DNA of 64,000 nt from Thermohalobaculum sp039822785. Lineage in GTDB: Bacteria; Pseudomonadota; Alphaproteobacteria; Rhodobacterales; Rhodobacteraceae. The notes under the pieces are model-generated. The model worked only from the letters and a program-made list of their open reading frames with translations, was not told where the DNA came from and searched no databases. Location: the NCBI GenBank assembly GCA_039822785.1, contig JBCBMO010000004.1, positions 310,001 to 374,000 on the forward strand, given 5' to 3'. A program made the translations under genes and the position numbers. This document shows, piece after piece, positions 43,479 to 53,880 of this stretch (the stretch's first letter is position 1; the number at the start of each line of letters is the position of its first letter).

Positions 43479-44594
43479 ATGTCCCCCAGCGATCTCGCCC
43501 CACACGCTTCGCCCCAAGACCTGCGCCCCCGCATGCTGACGAATGCGCATGTGCATGGCGTTGAGTGGCCGACCGTGGGGCTCTTGATTGCGGTGCATCT
43601 GCTTTGGGCGGTCGCGACCGCGGCGGCGGCGACGCTCGGCTGGTTGATGATCCTGCCATTGGCCGTCGTGATCGCGCTCCATTCCTCGCTGCAGCACGAG
43701 GTGCTGCACGGCCACCCCTTCCGCTCGCGCCGCCTGTCGGAGGCGACGGTCTGGCTGCCGCTCGGCCTCGTCGTGCCCTATCAGCGCTTTCGCGACACGC
43801 ATCTGGCGCACCACCGCGACGAGCGGTTGACCGATCCCTACGATGATCCGGAGAGCAACTACCTGGACCCTGCCGTCTGGAACCGTTTGCCGGGTGTGGC
43901 GCGGGTGCTGCTGCGCGCGAACAACACGCTGGCGGGGCGGATGCTGATCGGCCCGGCGATCGGGACGGCGAGGCTGTTGCGTGACGATGCCTGGGCTTTC
44001 CTGGCGGGGGATCGAGCGGTGATGGCGGCCTGGGCCTGGCATCTGGCGGGGCTGATCCCGCTGATCCTCTGGCTGACCCTCGTCGGCACGCCCTGGTGGG
44101 TGATGGCGCTTGGCGCCTATGGCGGCCTGTCGCTTCTGCGGATCCGCACCTTTCTGGAGCATCGCGCGCATGAGCAGGTGGCCGGCCGAAGCGCGGTGAT
44201 CGAGGATCGGGGGCTGCTGAGTTTCTTGTTCCTCAACAACAACCTGCACGCCTTGCATCATTCGGCACCCAAGGTCGCCTGGTACCGCCTGCCGGCGCTC
44301 TGGCGTGTCCGCCGGGAGACGGTGTTGCGGCGCAACCGCCACTACCACTTCGCCTCCTACGCCGAGGTCTTTGCCCGCTATTTCCTGCGCCCCAAGGACC
44401 CGGTGCCGCATCCCCTGCTGACCCCGGCGCAGCCCGTCCAGCCGATGCGCCGCGCGGGTCTTCATGGCCAGCCGCACGGCACGCGACAGGCCGTGGCCCG
44501 GGCAGCGCTTACCGACCACCCAGCGCAGGAGCATGGCGCAAGGCACGCCCCACGGAACCCCGGCCGTGCATCGGCAGCGCCGGGAGACCACTGA
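43479..44594 (+). CDS. Membrane fatty acid desaturase
   Basis: This 371-residue di-iron membrane enzyme has the three histidine boxes HSSLQHEVLHGH, HLAHHRDE and NNLHALHH, with membrane helices between them. The family introduces double bonds into acyl chains. The ATG at 43479 follows TTTCAGG; a TTG 48 bp upstream is in frame but less likely. The C-terminal 50 residues are hydrophilic and rich in His, Arg and Pro. It is divergent from the XRE-type regulator and converges on pgi with a 36-bp gap. Confidence 0.9.
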   Translation: MSPSDLAPHASPQDLRPRMLTNAHVHGVEWPTVGLLIAVHLLWAVATAAAATLGWLMILPLAVVIALHSSLQHEVLHGHPFRSRRLSEATVWLPLGLVVPYQRFRDTHLAHHRDERLTDPYDDPESNYLDPAVWNRLPGVARVLLRANNTLAGRMLIGPAIGTARLLRDDAWAFLAGDRAVMAAWAWHLAGLIPLILWLTLVGTPWWVMALGAYGGLSLLRIRTFLEHRAHEQVAGRSAVIEDRGLLSFLFLNNNLHALHHSAPKVAWYRLPALWRVRRETVLRRNRHYHFASYAEVFARYFLRPKDPVPHPLLTPAQPVQPMRRAGLHGQPHGTRQAVARAALTDHPAQEHGARHAPRNPGRASAAPGDH

Positions 44595-44630
44595 GACCGC
44601 CCGCCACCGGGGGCGGCAGCGATCCTGCAG

Positions 44631-46241
44631 TCAGCCCCCGCGCAGGGTCTGGATACGATCGAGGAGCGCCTGCGTCCCGGGATCGGTGTCGACGCCGGCG
44701 CCCTCGGACAGCGCCGGGATCAGCCCCTTGGCGAGGACTTTCCCGAGCTCCACGCCCCATTGGTCGAAGGCGTTGATCCCCCAAAGCGCGGCCATCACGA
44801 AGACCTTGTGCTCGATGAGTGCGATCAGCCGCCCCAGGCTATAGGGGTCAAGGCGGCGGTAGAGGATGGTGGTCGAGGGTCGGTCGCCGGGGAACGTGCG
44901 ATGGGGCGCGAGCCGGTCGATCTCGGCCGGGTCCTTGCCCGCCGTGGTCATCTCGGCGCGGACCGCCGCCTCCGACCGCCCGAAGGCGAGCGCCGCGCTT
45001 TGCGCCAGACAGTTCGCCTGGAGAAGCGCGTGGTGATCGCCCAGGCTCTCCCGCGCCTCTGCCGCCAGCAGGAAATCGACGGGGATCACGTCGCTGCCCT
45101 GGTGGAGGAGCTGAAAGAAGGAGTGCTGCGCATTCGTCCCCGGCTCGCCGAAGATGATCGGGCCGGTGCTGTCCGCGATCGTGCCGTCCCGGGTGATGCG
45201 CTTGCCGTTGCTCTCCATGTCGAGCTGTTGGACATAGGCCGCGAACCGCTCCAGCCGCTGGTCGTAAGGGATAAGCGCGGTGGCCGGGTAGCCGAGGAAG
45301 CTGCGCCGCCAGACGCCGATCAGGGCGAAGAGCACGGGCAGGTTCGCCGCGAGCGGGGCGGTCAGGAAATGGCGGTCCATGTCGGCAGCGCCGCGCAGGA
45401 AGGCGCGGAAGCCCGTGGCGCCGATGGCGATGGCGAGCGGCAGGCCGATGGCCGACCAGACCGAGTAGCGCCCGCCCACCCAGGCGTGGAAGCCGAAGAC
45501 CCGCTCGGGGTCGATGCCCATGGCGGCCGTGCCCTCGAGATTCGTGGACACCGCGGCCATCTGCGCGCCGGCCTGGGCCTCGCCAAGCGCGTCGGCCAGC
45601 CAGGCCCGGGCGCTGGCGGCATTCGCCATGGTCTCGAGCGTGGTGAAGGTCTTGGAGGCGACGATCAGCAACGTCCGCCCGGGGTCGAGCCCACGCAGCG
45701 TGTCGGTCAGATGCGCGCCGTCGACGTTGGAGACGAAATGCAGCCGCGGCCCGTCGTGATCCGGCGCCAAGGCCCGGGTCGCCATGGCGGGACCAAGATC
45801 CGAGCCGCCGATGCCGATGTTGATGACATCGGTGAACGCGCCGCCGGCGCCAGCGATGGTGCCGCTGCGCACCGCCTCGGCGAAGGCAAGGAAGCGATCG
45901 AGGGTCGGCGCCACGTCCTCAACCCCCGCGACGGCGGGGCTGACCGAGCCGCGCAGCGCCATGTGCAGCACCTCCCGCCCCTCCGTCGTGTTGATGAGTG
46001 CGCCGGCCGCCATGCGGTCGCGCTCTGTTTCGACCTCGGCGGCCTCGGCGAGGGTCAGGAGTGCCGCGAGCGCCGGGCCGTCGAGCTTCTCCTTAGAGAA
46101 GTCCAGCGTCAGGTCGTCGAGGCTGGCGACAAGGGTCGTGGCGCGCCCGGGATCGGCGGCGAAGAGCGCGCTGAGAGAGGTCGAGCCGAGGCGCTGCGCC
46201 TCACGCGCGCAGGCGGTCCAAGCGGTCTGGACGACGGTCAT
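44631..46241 (-). CDS. pgi: Glucose-6-phosphate isomerase
   Basis: This 536-residue enzyme interconverts glucose-6-phosphate and fructose-6-phosphate. GIGGSDLGPAMATRAL, VASKTFTTLETM, VGGRYSVWSAIGLPLAIAIG and GEPGTNAQHSFFQLLHQG are Pgi hallmarks, the last containing the catalytic His region. The ATG at 46241 follows GGGGAGCTG; the longer upstream frame lacks homology. It is the last of the minus-strand glycogen genes, linking released hexose phosphate to glycolysis or the Entner-Doudoroff pathway. A 220-bp gap separates it from glgP, so it may have its own promoter. Confidence 0.95.
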   Translation of the reverse strand: MTVVQTAWTACAREAQRLGSTSLSALFAADPGRATTLVASLDDLTLDFSKEKLDGPALAALLTLAEAAEVETERDRMAAGALINTTEGREVLHMALRGSVSPAVAGVEDVAPTLDRFLAFAEAVRSGTIAGAGGAFTDVINIGIGGSDLGPAMATRALAPDHDGPRLHFVSNVDGAHLTDTLRGLDPGRTLLIVASKTFTTLETMANAASARAWLADALGEAQAGAQMAAVSTNLEGTAAMGIDPERVFGFHAWVGGRYSVWSAIGLPLAIAIGATGFRAFLRGAADMDRHFLTAPLAANLPVLFALIGVWRRSFLGYPATALIPYDQRLERFAAYVQQLDMESNGKRITRDGTIADSTGPIIFGEPGTNAQHSFFQLLHQGSDVIPVDFLLAAEARESLGDHHALLQANCLAQSAALAFGRSEAAVRAEMTTAGKDPAEIDRLAPHRTFPGDRPSTTILYRRLDPYSLGRLIALIEHKVFVMAALWGINAFDQWGVELGKVLAKGLIPALSEGAGVDTDPGTQALLDRIQTLRGG

Positions 46242-46461
46242 GAACAGCTCCCCGGGGATTGGTCCCGTCACGGGCCGGCAAGGGCGCATGCGGCGGGCGC
46301 CGACACCTCTCCCCCGGCGCTGTCCTTCTAGAAGAGGGGGGCGCGAGCGTCGAGACCGGCGCTGAAACTGCTGTCGTTTGACCCATGGTGGGCGGTCGTG
46401 CCGCCCGGCCCGAAAGAGGCCGGGTGGCTGCGGTCGGGCTGCCGGGCGCCAGACGGGCGGA

Positions 46462-48894
46462 TCAGGCCTCCGGCGTGATGCCCCAGACCTCGGCGGCATA
46501 GCCGCGGATCGTGCGGTCGGCGGAGAACCAGCCCATGGGCGCGGCGTTCAGCACCGCACGGCGGGTCCAGTCGTCGGGATCCGCCCAGATGGCATCGGCG
46601 CGGCGCTGGGCAGCCCAATAGGCCTCGAAATCCGCGGCGACCATGAACCAGTCGTGGTGCCAGAGATTGCCGAGCAGCGCGTTGAACCGGTCGCCGTCAC
46701 CGTCGGAGAAGACGCCGTGGCGGATCTGGTCGACCACCTCCGACAGGCGGGCGGAGTTGCGGAGATAGTGGCCGGGATCATAGCCCTCGGCGCGTTTGGC
46801 GCTGACCTCGCCGGCCTCCAGCCCGAAGATGAAGATGTTGTCGTCGCCCACCCGCTCCCGGATCTCGACGTTCGCGCCGTCGTTGGTGCCGATGGTCAGC
46901 GCCCCGTTCATGGCGAACTTCATGTTGCCGGTCCCCGAAGCCTCCATCCCTGCGGTGGAGATCTGTTCGGAAAGATCCGCCGCTGGGATCAGCCGCTCCG
47001 CCTGGGTGACGTTGTAGTTGGGCGGATAGAGCACCGCGAGGCGCCCCTTCATGGCCGGATCGCTGTTCACGGTCGTCGCCACGTCGTTGATCAGCTTGAT
47101 GATCAGCTTGGCCATGGCATAGCCCGGTGCGGCCTTGCCCGAGAAGATCCGCACGCGCGGGGCGATCTCGGCGTTGCGGTTGCGGCGCAGCTCGTTCCAG
47201 GTCGCCGCGACCTCCAGGATGTTCATGAGCTGGCGCTTGTACTCGTGCATCCGCTTGATCTGGATGTCGAACATCGCGCCGGGATCGACGGTGATGCCCT
47301 GGCTCTCGGCGAACCAGGCGGCCAGGCGTTCCTTGTTGTCGCGCTTCGCGGCGGCGAAGCGGTCGCGGAACCCGCGATCCTCCGCCAGCGGGGCGAGGCC
47401 CGACAGACGCTCCAGGTCACGCTCCCAGCCCTCGCCGATGGCGTCGGTGATCAGGCTCGAGAGCGCGTGGTTGCAGCCGCGGATCCAGCGCCGCGGGGTC
47501 ACGCCATTGGTCTGGTTCAGGATCTTCTCAGGGTGCAGCGCGTGCAGATCGGCAAAAACCGTCTGCTTCATCAGCTCGGTATGCAGCGCCGAGACCCCGT
47601 TGACCTTGTTCGCCGCGATGAAGGCGAGGTTGCCCATGCGCACCTCCCCGTCGCGGATGGCCGCCGCACTCGCCGGCCGCTCCCGCCCCCGGGCGCGGGT
47701 CTCGGAGGCATGGGCCGCATCGATGGCCTCGATCAGCTGCATGTGCCGCGGCAGGATGCCGGCCATGACATCGACATGCCAACGCTCCAGCGCCTCCGGC
47801 AGCAGGGTGTGGTTGGTGTAGTTCAGGGTCGCCCGGGCGATGGCAAAGCCTTCCTCGAAGGAGAGGCCCCGTTCGTCGACCAACAGGCGCACCAGTTCCG
47901 GCACCGCGATGGCCGGGTGGGTGTCGTTGAGCTGGATGGCCACCAGCGACGGCAGCTTCCCGGCATCGTCGTGATGCGCGAAGAAGCGGCGCAGGATGTC
48001 CTTCAGTGAGGCGGCGGTGAAGAAATACTCCTGCTTCAGCCGCAACTCCTTGCCCTGGGGCGTGGTGTCGTCGGGGTAGAGGACGCGGGAGATCGTCTCC
48101 GCCAGCACCGCGGGGGCGGCGGCGCCGATGAAGTCGCCGCGGTTGAAGGGTTCGAGATCGAAGACATGGGTCGGCTTGGCCGACCACAGCCGCAGCGTGT
48201 TCACCCACTTGCCCTGCCAGCCGGGTGTCGGCGTGTCATAGGCCGCGGCCATGACACGCTCCGCCGCATGCCACTTCGCGCAGCTGCCGTTGGGCTCCAC
48301 ATGGCCACCGAAGCCGATCGGGAAGACGACCTCGCGCCGCTCGAATTCCCAGGCGTGGACCTCGGTCAGCCAGTCCTCGGCCTCCTCGTGCTGCCAGCCG
48401 TCGCGGAAGGACTGTTTGAACAGCCCGTGGTCGTAGCGGATGCCGTAGCCATGGGCGGGCACGCCGATGGTGGACATGGCATCCAGGAAACAGGCCGCCA
48501 GGCGCCCCAGACCGCCGTTGCCAAGCGCGGCATCCGGCTCGTCCTTCAGCGCGGCGTCGTAGTCGATGCCCAGGCCCTCCAGCGCCTCCCGCGCGGTCTC
48601 GTCCAGGCCGAGGTTCATGATCGCGTCCTCGAGCAGGCGGCCGATCAGGAACTCCATCGAAAGGTAATAGATCCGCTTGCGGTCCTCGGCATAGACCCGG
48701 CGCGTCGTGTCAAACCAGGGCGCGATGATGCGGTCGCGGATCGCGCGGCTGAGCGCGAGGCGCCAGTCGGAGAGGCTCGCGTTGCTGCGGTCCTTTCCGA
48801 TGGAATAGGCGAGATGGTAGGCGATTTCCCGGCGCAGCGCGTCGACGGTCACCACGGCGGTGCTCTCCGCTGGCAGGCGGTCGAAATCGTTCAT
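46462..48894 (-). CDS. glgP: Glycogen/alpha-glucan phosphorylase
   Basis: This 810-residue PLP enzyme releases glucose-1-phosphate from glycogen. The PLP-lysine motif EASGTGNMKFAMNGALTIG is near residues 650-668, and the N-terminal YLSMEFLIGR and NGGLGRLAACFLDAM are conserved. It lies downstream of malQ with a 105-bp gap and is probably part of the same transcription unit as glgX-malQ. The start ATG is at 48894, and the length is normal for the family. Confidence 0.95.
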   Translation of the reverse strand: MNDFDRLPAESTAVVTVDALRREIAYHLAYSIGKDRSNASLSDWRLALSRAIRDRIIAPWFDTTRRVYAEDRKRIYYLSMEFLIGRLLEDAIMNLGLDETAREALEGLGIDYDAALKDEPDAALGNGGLGRLAACFLDAMSTIGVPAHGYGIRYDHGLFKQSFRDGWQHEEAEDWLTEVHAWEFERREVVFPIGFGGHVEPNGSCAKWHAAERVMAAAYDTPTPGWQGKWVNTLRLWSAKPTHVFDLEPFNRGDFIGAAAPAVLAETISRVLYPDDTTPQGKELRLKQEYFFTAASLKDILRRFFAHHDDAGKLPSLVAIQLNDTHPAIAVPELVRLLVDERGLSFEEGFAIARATLNYTNHTLLPEALERWHVDVMAGILPRHMQLIEAIDAAHASETRARGRERPASAAAIRDGEVRMGNLAFIAANKVNGVSALHTELMKQTVFADLHALHPEKILNQTNGVTPRRWIRGCNHALSSLITDAIGEGWERDLERLSGLAPLAEDRGFRDRFAAAKRDNKERLAAWFAESQGITVDPGAMFDIQIKRMHEYKRQLMNILEVAATWNELRRNRNAEIAPRVRIFSGKAAPGYAMAKLIIKLINDVATTVNSDPAMKGRLAVLYPPNYNVTQAERLIPAADLSEQISTAGMEASGTGNMKFAMNGALTIGTNDGANVEIRERVGDDNIFIFGLEAGEVSAKRAEGYDPGHYLRNSARLSEVVDQIRHGVFSDGDGDRFNALLGNLWHHDWFMVAADFEAYWAAQRRADAIWADPDDWTRRAVLNAAPMGWFSADRTIRGYAAEVWGITPEA

Positions 48895-48999
48895 TCTGTC
48901 ACGCTCCCAACAGCTAGGCGCATGGATGCCTTCGCAAGCGCGAAGATGTATCCCGTAAAGCCGGGTGATTAGAACCCTTGGGTACCGAAACGGCGCCGA

Positions 49000-51033
49000 T
49001 CAGCCGCGGCCTTCTTGCCGCATGATGCTGGATATCCCGTGAACGGCCGGGTTTGCGGCGAGGTCCTCCACCGCCGCGGCGTGGCGGCGGCACCAGTTCG
49101 GATGACCATCGATGGTGCCCGGCAGGTTGGGCTGTTCGAGCGTGCCGAGGACATCGTCGAGCTGTGCGGCCACCAGGGCCGACGGTGCGCGGGCCAGGAG
49201 GCGATGGATCGCGCTGATCAGCTCCTCGGTGATCTCAGTCGGCGGGGCATCGCGGTCGATACCCTCCGGCAGGATCCAGGCTTCGGCCAAAAGCGCCATG
49301 AGCGTCAGCCGGTCTGCCGCCCGTGCGCGGTGCAGGGTGGCCGCGTCCTCTGCCTCGGTGAGGCCGAGATCGAGGCGCAGGTCGATGTCATGGCCGCACC
49401 ACCAACCGGCCAGGGTGGCGGTATCATGGGTGCCGAAGCTCGCGAGGGTCTCTGAGCCATAGTGCCAGGGCGCACGCAGCTGGCCCTCCCAATGCTCGAA
49501 CATCGCGATGGCGGAGCCGTAGATCCCGTTGTCGGCCATGCGAGGGCGCAGGCCATCGGGGACGACGCCCAGGTCCTCCCCGACCACGAGGCAGCCGTTT
49601 TGGGCGGCCTCCAACCTCAGGATCGCAAAGAGCGCGTCGGTGTCGGAGGCGACATAGCCGCCGGGCGTGCCGTCCTCGGGCACCCAGAACGTCCGCTCCA
49701 GCCCTAGGATGTGGTCGACCCGGATCATGCCGGCATGGCGCATCGTGGCGCGCAGGGTCTCGGCGAAGGCAGCGAAACCATCCGCCGCGAGGCCGGGCGG
49801 GGAAAAGGGCGCCAGGCCCCAGGATTGCCCCTCGCTGGAGAACATGTCCGGTGGCGCACCGAGGGAGACGCCGCGGGCGAAGATCGCGCCGGCGTCCCCG
49901 CCTTGCCGGGCCCAAGTCTCCGCCCCGCCGGGCCGCACGCCGACGGCGAGATCGGCATAGAGACCGAGCGGCATCCCCGCCTGGCGAGCCGAGGCCTGCG
50001 CCGAGGCCAGGGCCCGATCGGCCTCCATCTGCAGCCAGGCATGGAAGGCGACCTCGGCGGGATGGGTGGTGGCGAAGGCACGCGCGGCCTCGGTGTCGGG
50101 GTTTTCGAGCCCTGCGGGCCAGGACCGCCAGTCCGGGCCGTGAACCAGGGAGAGCGCCTCGAAAAGCGCGAAGGCTTCGAGCGCCGCGCCCCCGGCGGCT
50201 CGAAAGGCCTCGAACGCCGCACGCCCGGTCGGCGCCTCGCGCTCTCCGAGCATGGCCGCATCGAAGCGCTTCTGTTGTTCGGCCAGCAGGGCCCGGCGGT
50301 CGGCGTTATGGTCGATCAGCCCGGTCTCGGCACCTGGGGCCGCCCCTTGCCCGCTGCCGACGAGTGCGGTGTCGTAGAAGCCGCGGTGACTGGGGGAATA
50401 GGGGCTGGCGCCGTCGAAGGCCGCGCCAAGCGCATGGACCGGATTGATCCCGAAGAAGGCCGCGCCCCCAGGGGCGAGTGCTGCCATCGCCGCACCCAGG
50501 TCCGCAGCACGTCCGCGGCGGTTCGCTGCCCCCTGCTGCCACAGGGCATGGACGGCACCCGTGATCCCCCAGGCGCGGCCACGGCCGGTCAGATCCGCCA
50601 GGCTCGGCGCCCGCGGCGGCGCTGCGATCACCAGGCAGACCTCCTCGTCCATCGTCAGACGATGGAGGCCGAGGGGCAGGGGGGGCAGGTCCAGGCCCAC
50701 GTCGAGCTGCCCGTCGGTCGCCTGCCCATCGGCCTGCTCGATCCGCCAAGGCACCACGCCGCGCACGGGGTGGCGCGAGGGCACGCCTGCCTCGACGATC
50801 AGGCGGCGGGGCAGCAGGCGCTTGGCCTTGGCGGCGCGATCGGCGGCCAGACGCTCCTTGGCGTCGGCCGCCGTGTCGATCGCCCCCATGGCGCGCAGAC
50901 AGGCCAGCATGGTGTCAGGCCCGGTGTCCACCCAGGTCCCGTCCAGCGCCCACCACCCGGGCAGGATGCCGTAGGCCGCGGCGAGCGCCGCGAGCGCCGT
51001 GTCGGTCGCCGTGTCGGTATCGGTGGCGTTCAT
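49000..51033 (-). CDS. malQ: 4-alpha-glucanotransferase (MalQ/amylomaltase)
   Basis: This 677-residue GH77 enzyme transfers oligoglucan segments. The catalytic nucleophile lies in MIRVDHILGLERTFWVP and the acid/base Glu in VVGEDLGVVP. FGTHDTATLAGWW supplies the third carboxylate. The N-terminal 150 residues form the extra domain of E. coli-type MalQ. Its start overlaps the end of glgX by four bases, indicating translational coupling. Together with GlgX and GlgP it handles the short chains made during glycogen breakdown. Confidence 0.94.
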   Translation of the reverse strand: MNATDTDTATDTALAALAAAYGILPGWWALDGTWVDTGPDTMLACLRAMGAIDTAADAKERLAADRAAKAKRLLPRRLIVEAGVPSRHPVRGVVPWRIEQADGQATDGQLDVGLDLPPLPLGLHRLTMDEEVCLVIAAPPRAPSLADLTGRGRAWGITGAVHALWQQGAANRRGRAADLGAAMAALAPGGAAFFGINPVHALGAAFDGASPYSPSHRGFYDTALVGSGQGAAPGAETGLIDHNADRRALLAEQQKRFDAAMLGEREAPTGRAAFEAFRAAGGAALEAFALFEALSLVHGPDWRSWPAGLENPDTEAARAFATTHPAEVAFHAWLQMEADRALASAQASARQAGMPLGLYADLAVGVRPGGAETWARQGGDAGAIFARGVSLGAPPDMFSSEGQSWGLAPFSPPGLAADGFAAFAETLRATMRHAGMIRVDHILGLERTFWVPEDGTPGGYVASDTDALFAILRLEAAQNGCLVVGEDLGVVPDGLRPRMADNGIYGSAIAMFEHWEGQLRAPWHYGSETLASFGTHDTATLAGWWCGHDIDLRLDLGLTEAEDAATLHRARAADRLTLMALLAEAWILPEGIDRDAPPTEITEELISAIHRLLARAPSALVAAQLDDVLGTLEQPNLPGTIDGHPNWCRRHAAAVEDLAANPAVHGISSIMRQEGRG

Positions 51034-53183
51034 GATGCCCGCTCGGTCGCGTTCAGCGCAAAGAGTGCCAGGCTCTCGGCGGCCAGGATCGGGTGGCGGC
51101 CAGGGCGCTGTGCCTCTGCCGTAGGGGCGGCGGTGTCCAGCACCCGCAGCCAGCGCCGGCCGACCGGGGCACGCGGCAGGGACAGCCGATGCTGGCCGTC
51201 GGCGCGGTTGATGGCGATCAGCACCTCCTCGGGGTCCGGCAGCACGCGCTCGCCCGCCGCGCCGCGCAAAACGACGGCGAACCCCGGCAGGGCGGGATTG
51301 TCCCAGGCGGGGCGGCCGCCGGTAAGCCCGCGCCAGGTCACGTCGGGCCGGCCATCAGGGCGCGTGGCGCCGTGCAGATAGCGCGGCTGGCGCAGGGCGG
51401 AATAGCGCCGGCGCAGGGCCGTCAACCGACTGACGAAGGTCGCCATCTCGTGGTCGGCCCCGTCCCACGACAACCACCCGGTCTCGTTATCCTGGGCGTA
51501 GGCGTTGTTGTTGCCGCCCTGGCTGTTGGCCAACTCATCGCCCGCCAGCAGCATCGGCGTCCCCTGCGACAGCAGAAGCGTTGCCAGCAGATTGCGCCGC
51601 CTGAGGTTCCGCCGCGCCCGCGCCGCATCGTCGACGGTGTCGTCCGGCCCCTCGCCCCCGATGGGGTCGGAGTAGTTCTCGTCACGCCCATCGCGGTTCT
51701 CCTCGCCGTTCGCCTCGTTGCGCTTGGCGCCATAGGCCGTCAGATCCGCGAGGGTGAAGCCGTCATGCGCCGTGACGAAATTGACCGAGGACCAGGGCGG
51801 CCGCGTCTCGTGGTCGAAGACCTCGGCCGAGCCCATCAGACGGGTCGCAAGCGCGGGCGCCGCATGGGCATCGCCGCGCCAGAACCGGCGGACATCGTCG
51901 CGATACCGGTCGTTCCACTCGGTGATGCCGGCGGGAAAGTTGCCAAGCTGATAGCCCCCCGGCCCCAGATCCCAGGGCTCGGCGATTAGCTTGCGGTCGG
52001 CCAGCAGCGGGTCCTGGCGCAGCGCGCTCAGAAAGCCGCCGGCCCGATCGTAGCCGCCCGGCCCCCGTGCGAGGGTCGTCATCAGATCGAAGCGGAAGCC
52101 GTCGACGTTGTAGTGCCCGGCCCAGTGGCGCAGGGCATCGAGGACGAGGCGCAGCACGAAGGGTTCGGTCAGATCGAGCGAGTTGCCGCAGCCCGTGTGG
52201 TCGATGTAGCGCCCCGGCGCACTGGGGTCGTGGAGATAGTAGGACGCGTTGTCGATCCCGCGGAAGCTGAGCGCGGGTGCCTCTGCGTCTCCCTCTCCGG
52301 TATGGTTGAAGACGACATCGAGGAGCACCTCGATCCCCGCTGCGTGCAGCGCGTCGATGGCCGCGTGGATGCCCGCCTCGCCCGCCGGGCCCAGATACTG
52401 CGGCTCCGGTGCGAAGAAGGCGAGGCTGCCGTAGCCCCAGTAGTTGCTGAGCCCACGCTCGCGAAGAAAGCCATGGTGGCGAATGGCTTGGACCGGCAGC
52501 AACTCGATCGCGGTGACGCCAAGACCCTGCAAGTGCGCGATCAAATCGGGATGGGCGAGGGCCTCCCAGGTGCCGGCGGTGCTCTCAGGTATCCCGGGCA
52601 TCGCCATGGTCAGACCGCGCAGATGCGCCTCGTAGATCACGGTCTCGGGCCAGGGGTGCATGGGTCGCGCGGGCCGGTCGGCCGGCGGCAGGCTGGCGGT
52701 CACTACGCCCAGCGGCACGGCGTCGGCCGTATCGGCGCCTTTGCGGGACAGCGCCGCGGTTTCGACCAGCCCGCCCGTCAGATGTCTGGCATAGGGATCG
52801 ATCAGCAGCTTGGCGGGATCGAAGCAATCGGCCGGGCCTTGCGCCTCGGGTCCCGTGATGCGGAGGCCGTAGCGCTGGCCTTCGCGCAGGCCGGAGACGC
52901 GCCCATGCCACACCGGTCCTGTCCGGGCCGGGAGGCGAATCCGACGCGTCTCCCGGCCGGCGTCGTCGAAGAGGCAGAGATCCACCGCGGTGGCCCCGCG
53001 GGAGAAGACGGCGACGTTCGAGTCGGTCGATACGAGCGTCAAACCGAGGGGTGTCGGGCTGCCGACGCCATCGACCGATTCTAGGCGTGGTTGCGTCCCC
53101 GGTGCTGAATCACCGCCGGAATCCGTCCCGCTTTGACGCTGCGAGAGTTTGGAATCCGCAACCTTTGGTTGTGCTGCCGGCAC
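51030..53183 (-). CDS. glgX: Glycogen debranching enzyme GlgX
   Basis: This 717-residue GH13 isoamylase-type enzyme cleaves alpha-1,6 branches of phosphorylase limit dextrin. An N-terminal CBM48-like domain (about 40-150) precedes the barrel. The nucleophile Asp is in VDGFRFDLMTTLAR and the acid Glu in LIAEPWDLGPGGYQ; VTAHDGFTLADL is also conserved. The start is a GTG at 53183 after CGGAG. It is divergent from a VPLPA-CTERM gene (128-bp gap) that separates it from glgA and glgC. Confidence 0.94.
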   Translation of the reverse strand: MPAAQPKVADSKLSQRQSGTDSGGDSAPGTQPRLESVDGVGSPTPLGLTLVSTDSNVAVFSRGATAVDLCLFDDAGRETRRIRLPARTGPVWHGRVSGLREGQRYGLRITGPEAQGPADCFDPAKLLIDPYARHLTGGLVETAALSRKGADTADAVPLGVVTASLPPADRPARPMHPWPETVIYEAHLRGLTMAMPGIPESTAGTWEALAHPDLIAHLQGLGVTAIELLPVQAIRHHGFLRERGLSNYWGYGSLAFFAPEPQYLGPAGEAGIHAAIDALHAAGIEVLLDVVFNHTGEGDAEAPALSFRGIDNASYYLHDPSAPGRYIDHTGCGNSLDLTEPFVLRLVLDALRHWAGHYNVDGFRFDLMTTLARGPGGYDRAGGFLSALRQDPLLADRKLIAEPWDLGPGGYQLGNFPAGITEWNDRYRDDVRRFWRGDAHAAPALATRLMGSAEVFDHETRPPWSSVNFVTAHDGFTLADLTAYGAKRNEANGEENRDGRDENYSDPIGGEGPDDTVDDAARARRNLRRRNLLATLLLSQGTPMLLAGDELANSQGGNNNAYAQDNETGWLSWDGADHEMATFVSRLTALRRRYSALRQPRYLHGATRPDGRPDVTWRGLTGGRPAWDNPALPGFAVVLRGAAGERVLPDPEEVLIAINRADGQHRLSLPRAPVGRRWLRVLDTAAPTAEAQRPGRHPILAAESLALFALNATERAS

Positions 53184-53311
53184 ACGCTGCTCCGATGCAG
53201 TGCAAAATCTCTGAAAATCACTTGGAACGTAGGATCGTCACACTTCAAGCCTTGCTGAACCAGCGCCGAGAAGGTAAACGAACCCTAGGTGAGTTTTGGG
53301 GGAACCTCTCT

Positions 53312-53851
53312 ATGACGTTCAAGGCTTTGGTGGCAGCGGCCGCGCTCGGTGTAGCGGCATTCACGACCTCAGCGCAGGCCGTGACAATCGCAGATTTTCA
53401 GCTGGATGTGACGCAGGCGGCGGGCAACACGTTTGCCGGGGTCGAGCTTTCTGCTGATAATTTCTACCAGATCACCGTGAGCGGCACGTTCACGATCCGC
53501 GACGACGGTCTTCAGGCCGACGCCGAGTTCTTCAATGTTCCGAGCAATCCTCAGAACCAGACATCGTCGACCGAGATCGGTGTGGGCATCTTCAACGGTG
53601 GTTCTGCCCAAGATATCGACTTTGGCGATTTCTCGGACACCGGTGAGTACTCGGTGATACTGACGGGTCTGACCGGGACGCTGCAGGTGTTCTACGCGGA
53701 CACCTTCTACGACAACAACTCGGGCTTCCTGTCGGTCACGGTCGAGGATCTCGGCACGACGGTCATCCCGCTGCCCGGCACGGCTGTGCTGCTTCTGTCC
53801 GGCATCGGCGCCCTGGCGCTGCGCCGCCGCATGATTGCCGAGCGCGCCTAA
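53312..53851 (+). CDS. VPLPA/PEP-CTERM sorted secreted protein
   Basis: This 179-residue protein has a signal peptide (about 1-23, ending TSAQA), a beta-rich middle part without a known domain, and a C-terminal sorting signal: IPLPGTAVLLLSG (about 149-161), a short hydrophobic helix and a basic tail (RRRM). Such signals are processed by exosortases; in Rhodobacterales the VPLPA variant is usual. The ATG at 53312 follows GGGGGAA. It lies between the two halves of the glycogen cluster on the opposite strand and ends with a strong terminator. No exosortase is in the window. Confidence 0.82.
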   Translation: MTFKALVAAAALGVAAFTTSAQAVTIADFQLDVTQAAGNTFAGVELSADNFYQITVSGTFTIRDDGLQADAEFFNVPSNPQNQTSSTEIGVGIFNGGSAQDIDFGDFSDTGEYSVILTGLTGTLQVFYADTFYDNNSGFLSVTVEDLGTTVIPLPGTAVLLLSGIGALALRRRMIAERA

Positions 53852-53880
53852 GCGCTGAGACGCTAACAACGGTTTGGATG

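Noticed and set aside
44760..46331. 523-codon open frame on the plus strand
   Set aside because: Shadow of pgi; no start site or domain.
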